Shown: positions 44,276 to 52,470 of the stretch, in pieces
How the letters are laid out: each line of letters opens with the position of its first letter
Numbering within the stretch: the first letter of the stretch is position 1
NCBI RefSeq assembly: GCF_004138135.1
Contig: NZ_RYFD01000008.1
Location: 1 to 64,000 of the forward strand
Length of the DNA: 64,000 bases
Origin: Candidatus Oscillochloris fontis
GTDB taxonomy: Bacteria; Chloroflexota; Chloroflexia; Chloroflexales; Chloroflexaceae
Direction: 5' to 3'
Made by a program: the position numbers and the translations under genes
Notes under the pieces: generated by a model
What the model was told of the DNA's origin: nothing
Databases searched by the model: none
What the model saw: only the letters and a program-made list of their open reading frames with translations

Positions 44276-46345
44276 ATGCGCAGTGTGTTACCTCATTTGA
44301 CTCATCGTCACTATCTGTTGGCGGGCATCGGTTATAGCGTGATCGCGCTTTTGATCATGATACCGATCCTACCGGTCTTTGCCAGTGCCATCCCTGGTGG
44401 CCCGATTGCAGGTGTTGATGGTTGGCAGAATGTGTGGAACCTCTGGTGGGTGCATCAAGCGCTTAGCAGCGGCCAGAATCCCTTCTTTAGTGATCGCATC
44501 TTCTATCCCCAAGGGGCGAATCTGGCGTTGCAGACGCTTGGATTGAGTAACGGGATCATGGTCTGGCCAGTGACGGCGCTGTGGGGGCCAACGGCAGGCT
44601 ACAACGCAGCGGTGTTGTTGGCGCTCGTACTTACCGGCGTGGCGGGCTACGCCTTGGCCATTGAGGTCGGGGTTGGGCGTTGGGTGGCCTTCCTGGCTGG
44701 GTTGATCTATACCTGCTCGCCCTACCACTTCACCCGCATCTATGATGGTCAACTCGAACTGCTTACGTTGCAGTGGCCGACCTTCTATGCGCTCTTTTTG
44801 GTGCGTACCCTCCAGCAGCGGCAACGCCGCGATGCGCTGCTCGCCGGTCTCTGTTTGGCGCTGACTGGCTACACCAGTCTCTACTATCTCGTCTTTATGG
44901 CGATCTTCAGTCTGGGAGTGCTCCTGATCTGGACGTGGTCGCCACGCCAGAGTTTGGGCAACTTGGTGCTGTTGGGGGGCAGTGCCCTCTTGCTACTGCT
45001 GCCCCTGCTGCTCCCGGCACTCGCTACTGCCACGGGTGAGAATGGCAGTGTGGTGACCATCACGCGCGCTGAGGTGGTGCATCGCTCGGCCAACCTGCTC
45101 GATATTGGTCTGCCCAGTTACCTCCACCCAATCTGGGGTGAACGCCTCTTTGTCGCGGTGAGCCACGCATGGCATGGCTATAGTGGCGATTGGAATGCCG
45201 CGTTGGGCTACACGGTGTTGGGATTGGCATTGCTCGGCAGCTACGGGCGGTGGCGTACCCTGTGGCGCTGGTGGGCGATTGCCGGGGTAGCTCTCCTCTT
45301 CGCACTTGGTCCAGAACTCCAGATCGGCCCGTGGCGCACCGGGTTGCCCTTACCCTTTGTCCTCTTCGATCTGGTACCGGGGCTGAGCCTGGGGCGACGC
45401 CCGGCGCTCTTTGTGGCGCTGATCAGTCTGGCGCTGATTCCCCCGTTGGCGTATGGGCTTGAACGCCTCATTGCCTTGCGCCGCTCATGGTTGATCGTGC
45501 TCGTCCTCTTGGGGGTCGGGTTTGAGTTTACACCGCGCCCGTGGCCCCTGCACTCTGCAAGTATCCACCCGATCTACCGCGAACTGGCCGAGCAACCCGG
45601 TGCTATTCTGGAGATCCCACCATCTCGTTATAAGTATAGCCTGCCCCAACTGGCCCAGACGGTGCATGGGCGTCCGATCTTAGGCGGCTACTTGGCACGT
45701 ATTCCCTACTACCCCTGGCCCGATGATGCCCCCATCCTCAACATGTTGTGGCAGATGCGGCTCCCCGATGGCCCACCGCTGATTGACGGGATGACCGACG
45801 CATTGGTACCGCTGAATGTCTATGGCGTGGGCGATCTGGTTGTTCGCTGGGATCAACTCAACCCTAACCAGTCCGAGGCGGTACGTGCTGTATTGGCCAG
45901 CGCACTACCGGGGGTTACTCCAACGTATCACGATGATCGCGTAAGTGTCTACACTATTCCCCAACGCACCCCACGCAGCTTTGCCGGTTTGGTGGGTGAT
46001 GGATGGTACCCATTTGAACAGGGGGCCACTACCCATTGGCGCTGGATGGACGCCCAGGGTGAGATCAAGCTTGTCAACCCACATTCAACTAGTATGGGCA
46101 TCCGGCTCAGCCTGCGCGCTCATGGGTACCAGGGGCCACGCGAGGTGCGTGTGCTTCTCGATGGGCTACCCGTGGGTGTGTGGCAGGTGGCAGCTTGGCC
46201 CACGAGTGCTGAATTCCACCTCTGGCTGGCCCCCGGCGAGCATCGGCTGCGGCTTGAGGCACCAACCGTTCCGGAGGTTGCGGCTGCGAGTCTGCGCCAC
46301 TTCAGTATTGCGCTGCTCGAAGCGCATCTTGATATTGATGAGTGA
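44276..46345 (+). CDS. large multi-span membrane protein, probable GT-C glycosyltransferase
   Basis: 689 residues with about twelve membrane helices in the first two thirds and a soluble C-terminal domain of about 240 residues. The first outer loop contains VDGWQNVWNLWWVHQAL, reminiscent of YfhO/ArnT-like enzymes; YDGQLELLTLQW lies in a later loop. The acceptor is unknown. TACAAT at 44263-44268 lies only 7 bases before the ATG, so the mRNA may be nearly leaderless. The SDR gene follows after 11 bases. Confidence 0.75.
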   Translation: MRSVLPHLTHRHYLLAGIGYSVIALLIMIPILPVFASAIPGGPIAGVDGWQNVWNLWWVHQALSSGQNPFFSDRIFYPQGANLALQTLGLSNGIMVWPVTALWGPTAGYNAAVLLALVLTGVAGYALAIEVGVGRWVAFLAGLIYTCSPYHFTRIYDGQLELLTLQWPTFYALFLVRTLQQRQRRDALLAGLCLALTGYTSLYYLVFMAIFSLGVLLIWTWSPRQSLGNLVLLGGSALLLLLPLLLPALATATGENGSVVTITRAEVVHRSANLLDIGLPSYLHPIWGERLFVAVSHAWHGYSGDWNAALGYTVLGLALLGSYGRWRTLWRWWAIAGVALLFALGPELQIGPWRTGLPLPFVLFDLVPGLSLGRRPALFVALISLALIPPLAYGLERLIALRRSWLIVLVLLGVGFEFTPRPWPLHSASIHPIYRELAEQPGAILEIPPSRYKYSLPQLAQTVHGRPILGGYLARIPYYPWPDDAPILNMLWQMRLPDGPPLIDGMTDALVPLNVYGVGDLVVRWDQLNPNQSEAVRAVLASALPGVTPTYHDDRVSVYTIPQRTPRSFAGLVGDGWYPFEQGATTHWRWMDAQGEIKLVNPHSTSMGIRLSLRAHGYQGPREVRVLLDGLPVGVWQVAAWPTSAEFHLWLAPGEHRLRLEAPTVPEVAAASLRHFSIALLEAHLDIDE

Positions 46346-46356
46346 GAGGACCATGC

Positions 46357-47220
46357 ATGGTACGCCAAGAACACACGCTTCTCCAAGGAAAGACGGCGGT
46401 CATTACTGGGAGCACCCAGGGGCTTGGATTGGCTATTGCCCGATCTTTTGCCCAAGCAGGAGCGACGTTGGTCATCTCGAATCATCGTGCCGAAGATGTT
46501 CAACGGGCTGAGCAATGGCTCCTTCAGCAAGGTGCACAGGTGGTTGGGTATGCCTGTGATGTACGCATGCGCGAGCAGGTTTTTGGCTTGGCTGATAGTG
46601 CCATTGCCACTTACGGTAAGATTGATATTTGGGTGAATAATGCTGGTGTCACTGCCACTCAGGGGCCAACGGTGGCGGTTGCTTCGAATGAATTTACCCG
46701 TGTGATCGAAACCAATATTTTTGGTACATACCATGGCTCACTCGCCGCATTGCGCCATATGTCGCCGCGCCGTAGCGGGAAACTGATCAATATTGTTGGC
46801 CAAGGCGACCGGCGGCCCAATCCGTATGGCAATGCGTATGGAGCGAGTAAAACCTGGGTACGCACCTTCAGTTTGGCACTTGCCGCAGAGGAACGGGCCA
46901 ATGGGATCGGGATATTCACGCTCAACCCTGGCCTCCTCGATACTGAACTGACCCGCCAGATGCGGGTAGTCGCAGGCTATGAGCGGCGTGCTCACGCCTT
47001 CGATACAATTGCTCGCCTTGCCGCAGCCCCAGCCGAGGAGTCGGCCCAATTGGCGCTCTGGTTGGCTGGCCCCGCAACCGATGGTACGACGGGTCTCACC
47101 ATACATGCACCTCTATGGCCACGCCTAGCTCGTGGATTGGTGCGCGAAGGGGTGCGGCTACTCCTGCGTCAGCCCGTCACGCAGCATGTTCAGTATGTGA
47201 CGCTGCCGCCAGAGTGTTGA
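46357..47220 (+). CDS. short-chain dehydrogenase/reductase
   Basis: 287 residues from ATG 46357 (GAGAGG 8 bases upstream). NAD(P) motif TGSTQGLGLAIA, NNAG and the catalytic Tyr/Lys in YGASKTW are present. The usual catalytic Ser after the central strand (NISS) appears as Gly in INIVGQGD, which may weaken or change the activity. The substrate is unknown. The preceding membrane protein suggests an envelope or sugar context. Confidence 0.87.
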   Translation: MVRQEHTLLQGKTAVITGSTQGLGLAIARSFAQAGATLVISNHRAEDVQRAEQWLLQQGAQVVGYACDVRMREQVFGLADSAIATYGKIDIWVNNAGVTATQGPTVAVASNEFTRVIETNIFGTYHGSLAALRHMSPRRSGKLINIVGQGDRRPNPYGNAYGASKTWVRTFSLALAAEERANGIGIFTLNPGLLDTELTRQMRVVAGYERRAHAFDTIARLAAAPAEESAQLALWLAGPATDGTTGLTIHAPLWPRLARGLVREGVRLLLRQPVTQHVQYVTLPPEC

Positions 47221-47229
47221 ATCTGAGAC

Positions 47230-48060
47230 CTACCGACTCATCAAGAAGGCCACCAGATCCTCCACTTCGGCCTCGGTAAGCAAGAGCGGCGTGATACCCC
47301 GGCTCACGCCGGCTGTACCGGCATTGCCGCCGCGCTGGTAGAAGCGCACCACATCCGTCAGGGTGGCGGCGGAGCCATCGTGGAAGTAGGGGCCAGTGTT
47401 GGCGAGGGCGACCAGTGCGGGGACGCGGGCTGGTTGTGGGTTGGCGCTGACCCCGGTATACAGGTGGGCCTCGCTGCTCAAAGTAGCTCCCTGGTGGCAC
47501 CCGGCACAGCCGAGTTCCACGAAGAGCGCTTGGCCACGTTGGGCCGCCGGGCTGAGTGGCGCACGGGGTGGAGTGGGCAAGTTGCGGATAGCCGCCGCAA
47601 GTGCCTGGGCGGTCGCTTGCCAGGTGATCGCTGGGGTGTTGGGGTACGCGGCGGCATAGGCTCGTTGCATCGCCGGGTCGTTGCGGAGCCGTTCCAGTGG
47701 CAGATCGCTCAGTGGCCCCATCTCACGCGGATTATCGAGTGGGCGCAGCACGAAGGCTTCGAGTGAACGCACATCTGGCGTGAACCAGCCGAAGCTGCTG
47801 CGGCCTGCCAGCGCGTGGAGCGTGGGGGTGTTGAGGCCATCCTCGGTAGCGACCGAGCGCCCATCGGTGTAGCCACGAGTAGGCTGGTGACAATCGAGGC
47901 AGGCCAGATCGCCACGCAGCGCTAGGCGGCGATCCGCGAGTAGTTGCCAGCCCAGCGCCACCTGGGCATGCGCGGGGTTGGTGGCGCTACTCCCGGCGAG
48001 GCTCAGGCAACACACGAGGAGCAGCATAACATACCAGGGATGTATGGGGCGGTGTGGCAT
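47230..48060 (-). CDS. dihaem cytochrome c (peroxidase/MauG-like)
   Basis: 276 residues from ATG 48060, starting with a signal peptide (YVMLLLVCCLSLAGSSA, likely cleavage near AHAQ). Two haem sites CLDCH and CAGCH are in the arrangement of bacterial cytochrome c peroxidases, with NTPTLHALAGRSSFGW and TGPYFHDGSAATLTDVVRFY. It is shorter than typical CcpA enzymes. It is probably periplasmic, reducing peroxide or passing electrons. Confidence 0.88.
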   Translation of the reverse strand: MPHRPIHPWYVMLLLVCCLSLAGSSATNPAHAQVALGWQLLADRRLALRGDLACLDCHQPTRGYTDGRSVATEDGLNTPTLHALAGRSSFGWFTPDVRSLEAFVLRPLDNPREMGPLSDLPLERLRNDPAMQRAYAAAYPNTPAITWQATAQALAAAIRNLPTPPRAPLSPAAQRGQALFVELGCAGCHQGATLSSEAHLYTGVSANPQPARVPALVALANTGPYFHDGSAATLTDVVRFYQRGGNAGTAGVSRGITPLLLTEAEVEDLVAFLMSR

Positions 48061-48071
48061 AGACGGATGTA

Positions 48072-48091
48072 GGGCGCGTCGCGACGCGCCC
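48072..48091. repeat. perfect 20-bp palindrome upstream of the dihaem cytochrome gene
   Basis: GGGCGCGTCG followed directly by its reverse complement. It lies 12 bases outside the cytochrome start, within a spacer otherwise made of repeats. Confidence 0.6.
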
Positions 48092-48114
48092 ACTCGAATG
48101 ATCCTATCGCTATG

Positions 48115-48183
48115 CCTCTGCGTACCTCTGTGTCCTCTACGGTATACCTGATCAACCGCAGAGGACACAGAGGTACGCAGAGG
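48115..48183. repeat. CCGCAGAGGACACAGAGG inverted repeat, second copy
   Basis: Arms of 29 bp (48115-48143 and 48155-48183, one mismatch) around an 11-base loop. The right arm is the same sequence as the left arm at 26622. Confidence 0.75.
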
Positions 48184-48264
48184 ATAAACAGCGCAACGCA
48201 TCCCTACGGTCACAGTGAATGATATACTATCCAGAATGTCCTGTCTCTCGTAAGGAGCTGTCCT

Positions 48265-49284
48265 ATGTTACTCGATGTTTCGTTCGCCGTAGATTCCAAT
48301 CCACTCCCGGTGGCCGCCGAGGTTGCGCGGGCTGCCGAAGAGGTTGGCTTTGCTGCACTCTGGACGCCTGAAACCGGCCACAATGGCTTTTTGCCCTTGG
48401 CACTCGCGGCTGAGCATACCTCGCGGATCAGCATCGGCACCGCGGTTGCCATCGCCTTCCCACGCAGCCCGATGGTCACCGCGCAGATTGCTTGGGACTT
48501 GGCGGCCTTTTCGGGTGGACGCTTCATTTTGGGGCTGGGAACGCAGGTCAAAGCGCATATCGAGCGGCGCTTCAGCACGCCGTGGGACGCGCCGGTGGGG
48601 CGGCTTCACGACTACATTCTCGCCCTGCGTGCGATCTGGCAGAGCTGGCAGACGGGCGAGCGGCTCAATTATCGCGGGCGCTTCTACCAGCACACCCTGA
48701 TGACCCCGTTCTTTAGCCCTGGGCCAATTGAGCACCCCAACATCCCGATCTATATTGCCGGGGTGAATAGTGGCCTCGCCCAGTTGGCTGGTGAGTTGTG
48801 CGATGGATTCCATGCCCATCCGCTCAACAGTGCCAAGTACACTGCCGAGGTTATTCGGCCTCAGATCGCTATTGGAGCGGCCAAAGCTGGGCGTGACTCC
48901 AGCGCTTGTGCGATTGCCGGGAGCGCCTTTGTGATCACCGGCCACGATACCGAGACCCGCGAACGGGTGCGCGGCTTTGTGCGCCAGCAGATCTCCTTCT
49001 ACGGCTCGACTCCCACCTATCGGGCGGTGCTAGAGTGCCACGGCTGGGGCGAGATTGGCGAACAACTCTCGCAACTCGCCGCCCAGCAGCGCTGGGCCGA
49101 GATGCCAGCGCTCGTCACGCCGGAGATGGAGGCCACCTTTGCGGTTGAGGCCGAACCGGATGCGGTCGGGGCGGCATTGCGCGAGCGGTATGATGGTTTG
49201 CTGGATCGTATTGGGCTATACATCCCGTTTGTGCCGGGGCAGATGGACGATTTCTGGCGCAAGTTAGCGGCAGATTTGGTGTAG
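48265..49284 (+). CDS. LLM-class oxidoreductase (F420-dependent type)
   Basis: 339 residues, luciferase-like barrel: DVSFAVDSNPLPVAAEVARA, EEVGFAALWTPETGHNGFLP, FILGLGTQVKAHIERRFS and PIYIAGVNSGLAQLAGELCD. It matches the TIGR03617-like subgroup of presumed F420 enzymes. The substrate is unknown. Coenzyme F420 use is inferred from family and from the Ddn-like protein at 22 kb. The TAG stop lies in the first unit of a repeat. Confidence 0.87.
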   Translation: MLLDVSFAVDSNPLPVAAEVARAAEEVGFAALWTPETGHNGFLPLALAAEHTSRISIGTAVAIAFPRSPMVTAQIAWDLAAFSGGRFILGLGTQVKAHIERRFSTPWDAPVGRLHDYILALRAIWQSWQTGERLNYRGRFYQHTLMTPFFSPGPIEHPNIPIYIAGVNSGLAQLAGELCDGFHAHPLNSAKYTAEVIRPQIAIGAAKAGRDSSACAIAGSAFVITGHDTETRERVRGFVRQQISFYGSTPTYRAVLECHGWGEIGEQLSQLAAQQRWAEMPALVTPEMEATFAVEAEPDAVGAALRERYDGLLDRIGLYIPFVPGQMDDFWRKLAADLV

Positions 49285-49289
49285 AGACG

Positions 49290-49402
49290 CCCCGGTGGGG
49301 CGTCTACCCCGGTGGGGCGTCTACCCCGGTGGGGCGTCTACCCCGGTGGGGCGTCTACCCCGGTGGGGCGTCTACCCCGGTGGGGCGTCCACCCCGGTGG
49401 GG
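49290..49402. repeat. 17-bp tandem palindromic repeat, seven units
   Basis: CCCCGGTGGGG occurs at 49290, 49307, 49324, 49341, 49358, 49375 and 49392, exactly 17 bases apart, joined by CGTCTA. Unit and linker make overlapping hairpins with GACGCCCC/GGGGCGTC arms. The seventh linker has one change. It lies directly after the LLM gene. Confidence 0.92.
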
Positions 49403-49437
49403 CTAAAACCCATGGTTGGGGCTGCGCCTCAGACCCG

Positions 49438-49518
49438 CTTTTTCTCTCTTCTTTTGGCGGCGAAGCCGCCAAAAGAAGAGAGAAAAAGTTCTTCGGGGGC
49501 GGCGAAGCCGCCCCCGAA
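49438..49518. repeat. triple-hairpin repeat, copy 3
   Basis: B hairpin 49438-49461 / 49465-49488 is a perfect 24-bp stem with loop GAA; C hairpin is 49492-49518 (TTCGGGGGCGGC arms). The A hairpin (about 49416-49430) is degenerate. The outer stem sequence CTTTTTCTCTCTTCTTTT is unique to this copy. Confidence 0.88.
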
Positions 49519-49552
49519 CCCCCGCCGGGAGACTTAACGTAATACGTATGAG

Positions 49553-49581
49553 GTAGAGACGCCCCACCGGGGCGTCTCTAC
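49553..49581. terminator. GTAGAGACGCCCC hairpin at the end of the RTX-like gene
   Basis: 13-bp perfect arms (49553-49565 / 49569-49581) with loop ACC. The right arm, read on the minus strand, supplies the TAG stop of the RTX-like gene. It is related to the 17-bp tandem unit and to the hairpin at 3745. Confidence 0.6.
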
Positions 49582-49967
49582 TCTTCGCAACTGGGATCGA
49601 TCAGATTGTCCCCTGAACCCCCCATACAAACATCATTCCCCTCGCCACCGATCAGGGTATCGTCGCCACCGCCGCCAACCAGGCAATCATCGCCGCCTTG
49701 GCCATCAATCAGATCGGCACCCGCCCCACCCAGAATCAGGTCATTCCCGCTCGTGCCGTTGATAGTACCACTCCCAGAGATCATCGAACTCAGCCCCATT
49801 CCACGACATGCCTCTGGGGCAAGCTCCTCAACACCCACCGATTGGCTCTGGGCATCGAGATGAGTCGCTGGGATACTGTTATTGGCCGCCGCCGCAAAAT
49901 AGATCTGGCTGATCACGAAGCCGATCAGTAAGACGATACCGAATTGAATGAGGTGTGCCGGCTTCAT
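49578..49967 (-). CDS. small secreted RTX-like calcium-binding repeat protein
   Basis: 129 residues from ATG 49967. A signal helix (FGIVLLIGFVISQIYFAAAA) is followed by NNSIPATHLD, the same AA-N-x-IP pattern as in the protein at 51819. The C-terminal half has nonapeptide-like repeats (GNDLILGGAGADLIDG, GGDDTLIGGEGNDVCMGG) of the haemolysin calcium-binding kind, plus several Cys. It is probably exported and cut by the neighbouring signal peptidase; its start is 5 bases before the end of that gene. Confidence 0.8.
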   Translation of the reverse strand: MKPAHLIQFGIVLLIGFVISQIYFAAAANNSIPATHLDAQSQSVGVEELAPEACRGMGLSSMISGSGTINGTSGNDLILGGAGADLIDGQGGDDCLVGGGGDDTLIGGEGNDVCMGGSGDNLIDPSCEE

Positions 49968-49972
49968 AGGGT

Positions 49973-51736
49973 TCAGCCTTTCAGAGTGCGCCGCTGCCAT
50001 GCTACCAAGCGCGCATCCTTCCACGCCTGGGCAAATTCGGCTGAGCGCTCGCGTTCGTGGTAGACGGTGATAATATCTATGCCAATTGCTCGGCAGGCAT
50101 CAGCGGCGAGGCCGGTTTCGCGCAGCGCATGGAGGAAGTCTGCCTGCCAAGCTGGCTCCTGGGGCGGCGGTTCGGCGTGCTTCGGGCGCACTTCGTACTC
50201 TGGTTGCTCATGCTGCACGATGGGCGCGGCCTCCAACGGCGCTCCATACACATAGAGTACCTGCTCGTGCTGCATAAAGTAGCGCGGCTGACTCGCTGAG
50301 GTATCGTGCATGATCAACGCGCCATGGCGCTCAGCCAGTTTGGCCAGATCTTCAAATGAGCCGATCTGCACCACTTGGTTCGCAGGCAGAGACGGCAACC
50401 CCGTCACCTCGATCAGCAGTGGGCCATAACGCAGCGCGATGCGTGCTACTTCATCTTGACGCGCCGTGTGCAGCAACGGCAGCGCCAACAGTGCCACCAA
50501 CCCACCCGCTACCACCGCCATAATCAGCCCGATCTGGCGCGCTTGGGCCACGTCCATGGTGATGCCGAGCAACTTCATACTGGCCGCTTCGCTGTGTGGC
50601 CGGTTCAACACCCCTTGTTGCTGCGGTGTGAGGGGATCACTCCCATCTTCATTCGAGATCATCTGGATTTGGAGCTGATCCACATGAAACCGCAATGGTG
50701 GTGCAAAGCTCTCTTGGACACTCATCCCCCCGACTGCGCCCTCAAGTTCAATCCTAGGAATGAAGGCGAGCGTGAATTGCTGATTCTTCAAGCCAGTCTG
50801 GGCCTCAAATTGTGCAATGATTTCATTCAGACGGCGCAGTTCAATCTCGCTATGTATGGACAGGCTCGTACTCTGGATGGCTTGATCCTCGACCAAAATG
50901 ATCGTCCGCCGCCAGCCATTCTGGCTACTCAGCACAACCGCCATCCCGTAGCGCCCGCCCACCATCACCGCCTGATCGCTAGAGAACTGGTACTCAAAAT
51001 CTACGCTCAACCGCTGCGAGAGTTGGCGGAAGATCGGATCGCCCGAATAGGCCGCTGAGGAATCATAAAGCCCCGCCGGGGCATCGGCAGAGTAGCGAAA
51101 ACGAGCTTGATGCTGGTAGTTGAGATTCTCGACACCCGCTTTGCTGGTGGGCCGGGTAAAGGCAAAGCCTGCCAGGGCCAGACCAGCCACCGCCAGAAGG
51201 GCTAAGAGTGTCATGGCCCATTGGCGTAGATCGCTGTTGGGCGGGGTGCCGCGCTGGGTACGATTCGGATGTTCTGCCTGTGTACGGCGTACCATGATGA
51301 TAACCCCTCCTGTCATCAACAACGCGAGCAGGAGTGGAGATTGGCGCACCTGCACCAACCACTTGCCGAGGTTGGGGATGTGAACCCATGCGCGACCGAT
51401 CAGATCGGCATCAACCGGGCGGTATGGATCAATATAATCGTTGTGGTCGCCCTGGAAGATCCAGCGCTCACCCTCGCGCCCAATGATGCGGTGGATGACC
51501 GGGCCGATCTCAGGATGCTGGTAGGTGACGATGTCGCCGATCTGGTAGCTGCTGGTAGTCTGAATGAGTACCAAATCGCCGCGATAGTAGACCGGCTCCA
51601 TGCTGTTGCCATTCACAATGATTGCGGCCACTCTGCCACCGAACTGGATCGGGGCAAAGAGGAACCATGCGAACCCCATTGCACCAATCATCAGCGCGAT
51701 CTTCAGGTTGGCTGGAAGTGTGCTGGGGGAACGCAT
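49973..51736 (-). CDS. S26B-type signal peptidase fused to a DUF5305-like domain
   Basis: 587 residues. N-terminal membrane helix, then a signal peptidase I domain with Ser in VNGNSMEPVYYRGD, His (not Lys) in GPVIHRIIG and Asp in FQGDHNDYID, the SipW/ER type. A second helix pair (about 130-150 and 175-195) leads to a large outer domain (about 200-410, DUF5305-like), a further helix (VVAGGLVALLALPLL) and a cytoplasmic tail of about 150 residues. Fusion to such domains is unusual. The flanking genes encode likely substrates. Confidence 0.82.
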   Translation of the reverse strand: MRSPSTLPANLKIALMIGAMGFAWFLFAPIQFGGRVAAIIVNGNSMEPVYYRGDLVLIQTTSSYQIGDIVTYQHPEIGPVIHRIIGREGERWIFQGDHNDYIDPYRPVDADLIGRAWVHIPNLGKWLVQVRQSPLLLALLMTGGVIIMVRRTQAEHPNRTQRGTPPNSDLRQWAMTLLALLAVAGLALAGFAFTRPTSKAGVENLNYQHQARFRYSADAPAGLYDSSAAYSGDPIFRQLSQRLSVDFEYQFSSDQAVMVGGRYGMAVVLSSQNGWRRTIILVEDQAIQSTSLSIHSEIELRRLNEIIAQFEAQTGLKNQQFTLAFIPRIELEGAVGGMSVQESFAPPLRFHVDQLQIQMISNEDGSDPLTPQQQGVLNRPHSEAASMKLLGITMDVAQARQIGLIMAVVAGGLVALLALPLLHTARQDEVARIALRYGPLLIEVTGLPSLPANQVVQIGSFEDLAKLAERHGALIMHDTSASQPRYFMQHEQVLYVYGAPLEAAPIVQHEQPEYEVRPKHAEPPPQEPAWQADFLHALRETGLAADACRAIGIDIITVYHERERSAEFAQAWKDARLVAWQRRTLKG

Positions 51737-51818
51737 GGTGTTGATTACCTCACAGATAATAACGGGCGTAGCGGGGATTGCTTCCCGCTACGCCCGTGAG
51801 AGCTACCCTATGGAGCGC

Positions 51819-52202
51819 TTATGGCTGAACATTGCTGGTGGCCACAATCTGCAACGTATCAATGTCAATGACATTCAGTGGTGCAGCGCTGAGATCCACT
51901 TCCCAGTTGTTGCCAGTCACTACGGCGGCGTCGTACCACGAACCGCCGTCAATCAGTTGAACTTTCACCGTGCCAGCCGCAGCATCAAGCGTAAAGGTTA
52001 CGGTATCCAGCTTGGTGGGGTCGGTGTTCAGGATGTAGGCTACATTGGTAACTACATAGCCACTCACCACGGTATCCTTGTCACCTGCGCGGCTCTCTGG
52101 GATGGTATTCTCGGCGGCGAAGCCGTAGGCTACAGACCCCATAATCAGTGCGAGCACAAATGCAAAGATCGTCCGGGGACGGAGGATGGATGTGATGGAC
52201 AT
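51819..52202 (-). CDS. small secreted protein with SipW-type signal
   Basis: 127 residues. Signal helix IFAFVLALIMGSVAYGFAAE then NTIPESRAGD, followed by a beta-rich domain of about 95 residues (VVSGYVVTNVAYILN, TVTFTLDAAAGTVKVQLIDG). The pattern resembles TasA/camelysin-like surface fibre proteins. It heads the cluster, 82 bases before the signal peptidase fusion, and is probably its substrate and a surface or filament component. Function inferred. Confidence 0.75.
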   Translation of the reverse strand: MSITSILRPRTIFAFVLALIMGSVAYGFAAENTIPESRAGDKDTVVSGYVVTNVAYILNTDPTKLDTVTFTLDAAAGTVKVQLIDGGSWYDAAVVTGNNWEVDLSAAPLNVIDIDTLQIVATSNVQP

Positions 52203-52408
52203 TGGATTGCCTCCTTAGGCCAGTTATCGTGCCGCTCAGTGCGGCTTTGATAGGGTCAGTGTAGGGCTACGCACGTGATCGTACAATCACCTAGGAGTAC
52301 CTATGCATATATGTCGTTTTCTCGCATAGCAATCGTGTTGATTAGGGACTGAAGTAATAGGAGAAAAACGAGAAAATCTTCGTTCACACGCAGACATATT
52401 GAGCAGCA

Positions 52409-52447
52409 GAAAAAATACCCCCCTCTCCCGCGTGCGGGAGAGGGGGG
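52409..52447 (-). terminator. intrinsic terminator of metK
   Basis: 14-bp GC stem (52418-52431 / 52434-52447) followed on the minus strand by a T-rich run (A-run 52409-52415 on plus). An 11-G tract (52451-52461) lies between it and the metK stop. The rest of 52203-52408 is the leader of the secreted protein; nothing more is seen. Confidence 0.8.
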
Positions 52448-52470
52448 CTAGGGGGGGGGGGCAGTAATGC

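Noticed and set aside
49290-49402. CRISPR-like array
   Set aside because: Units are strictly tandem with a constant 6-base linker, no variable spacers and no cas genes.
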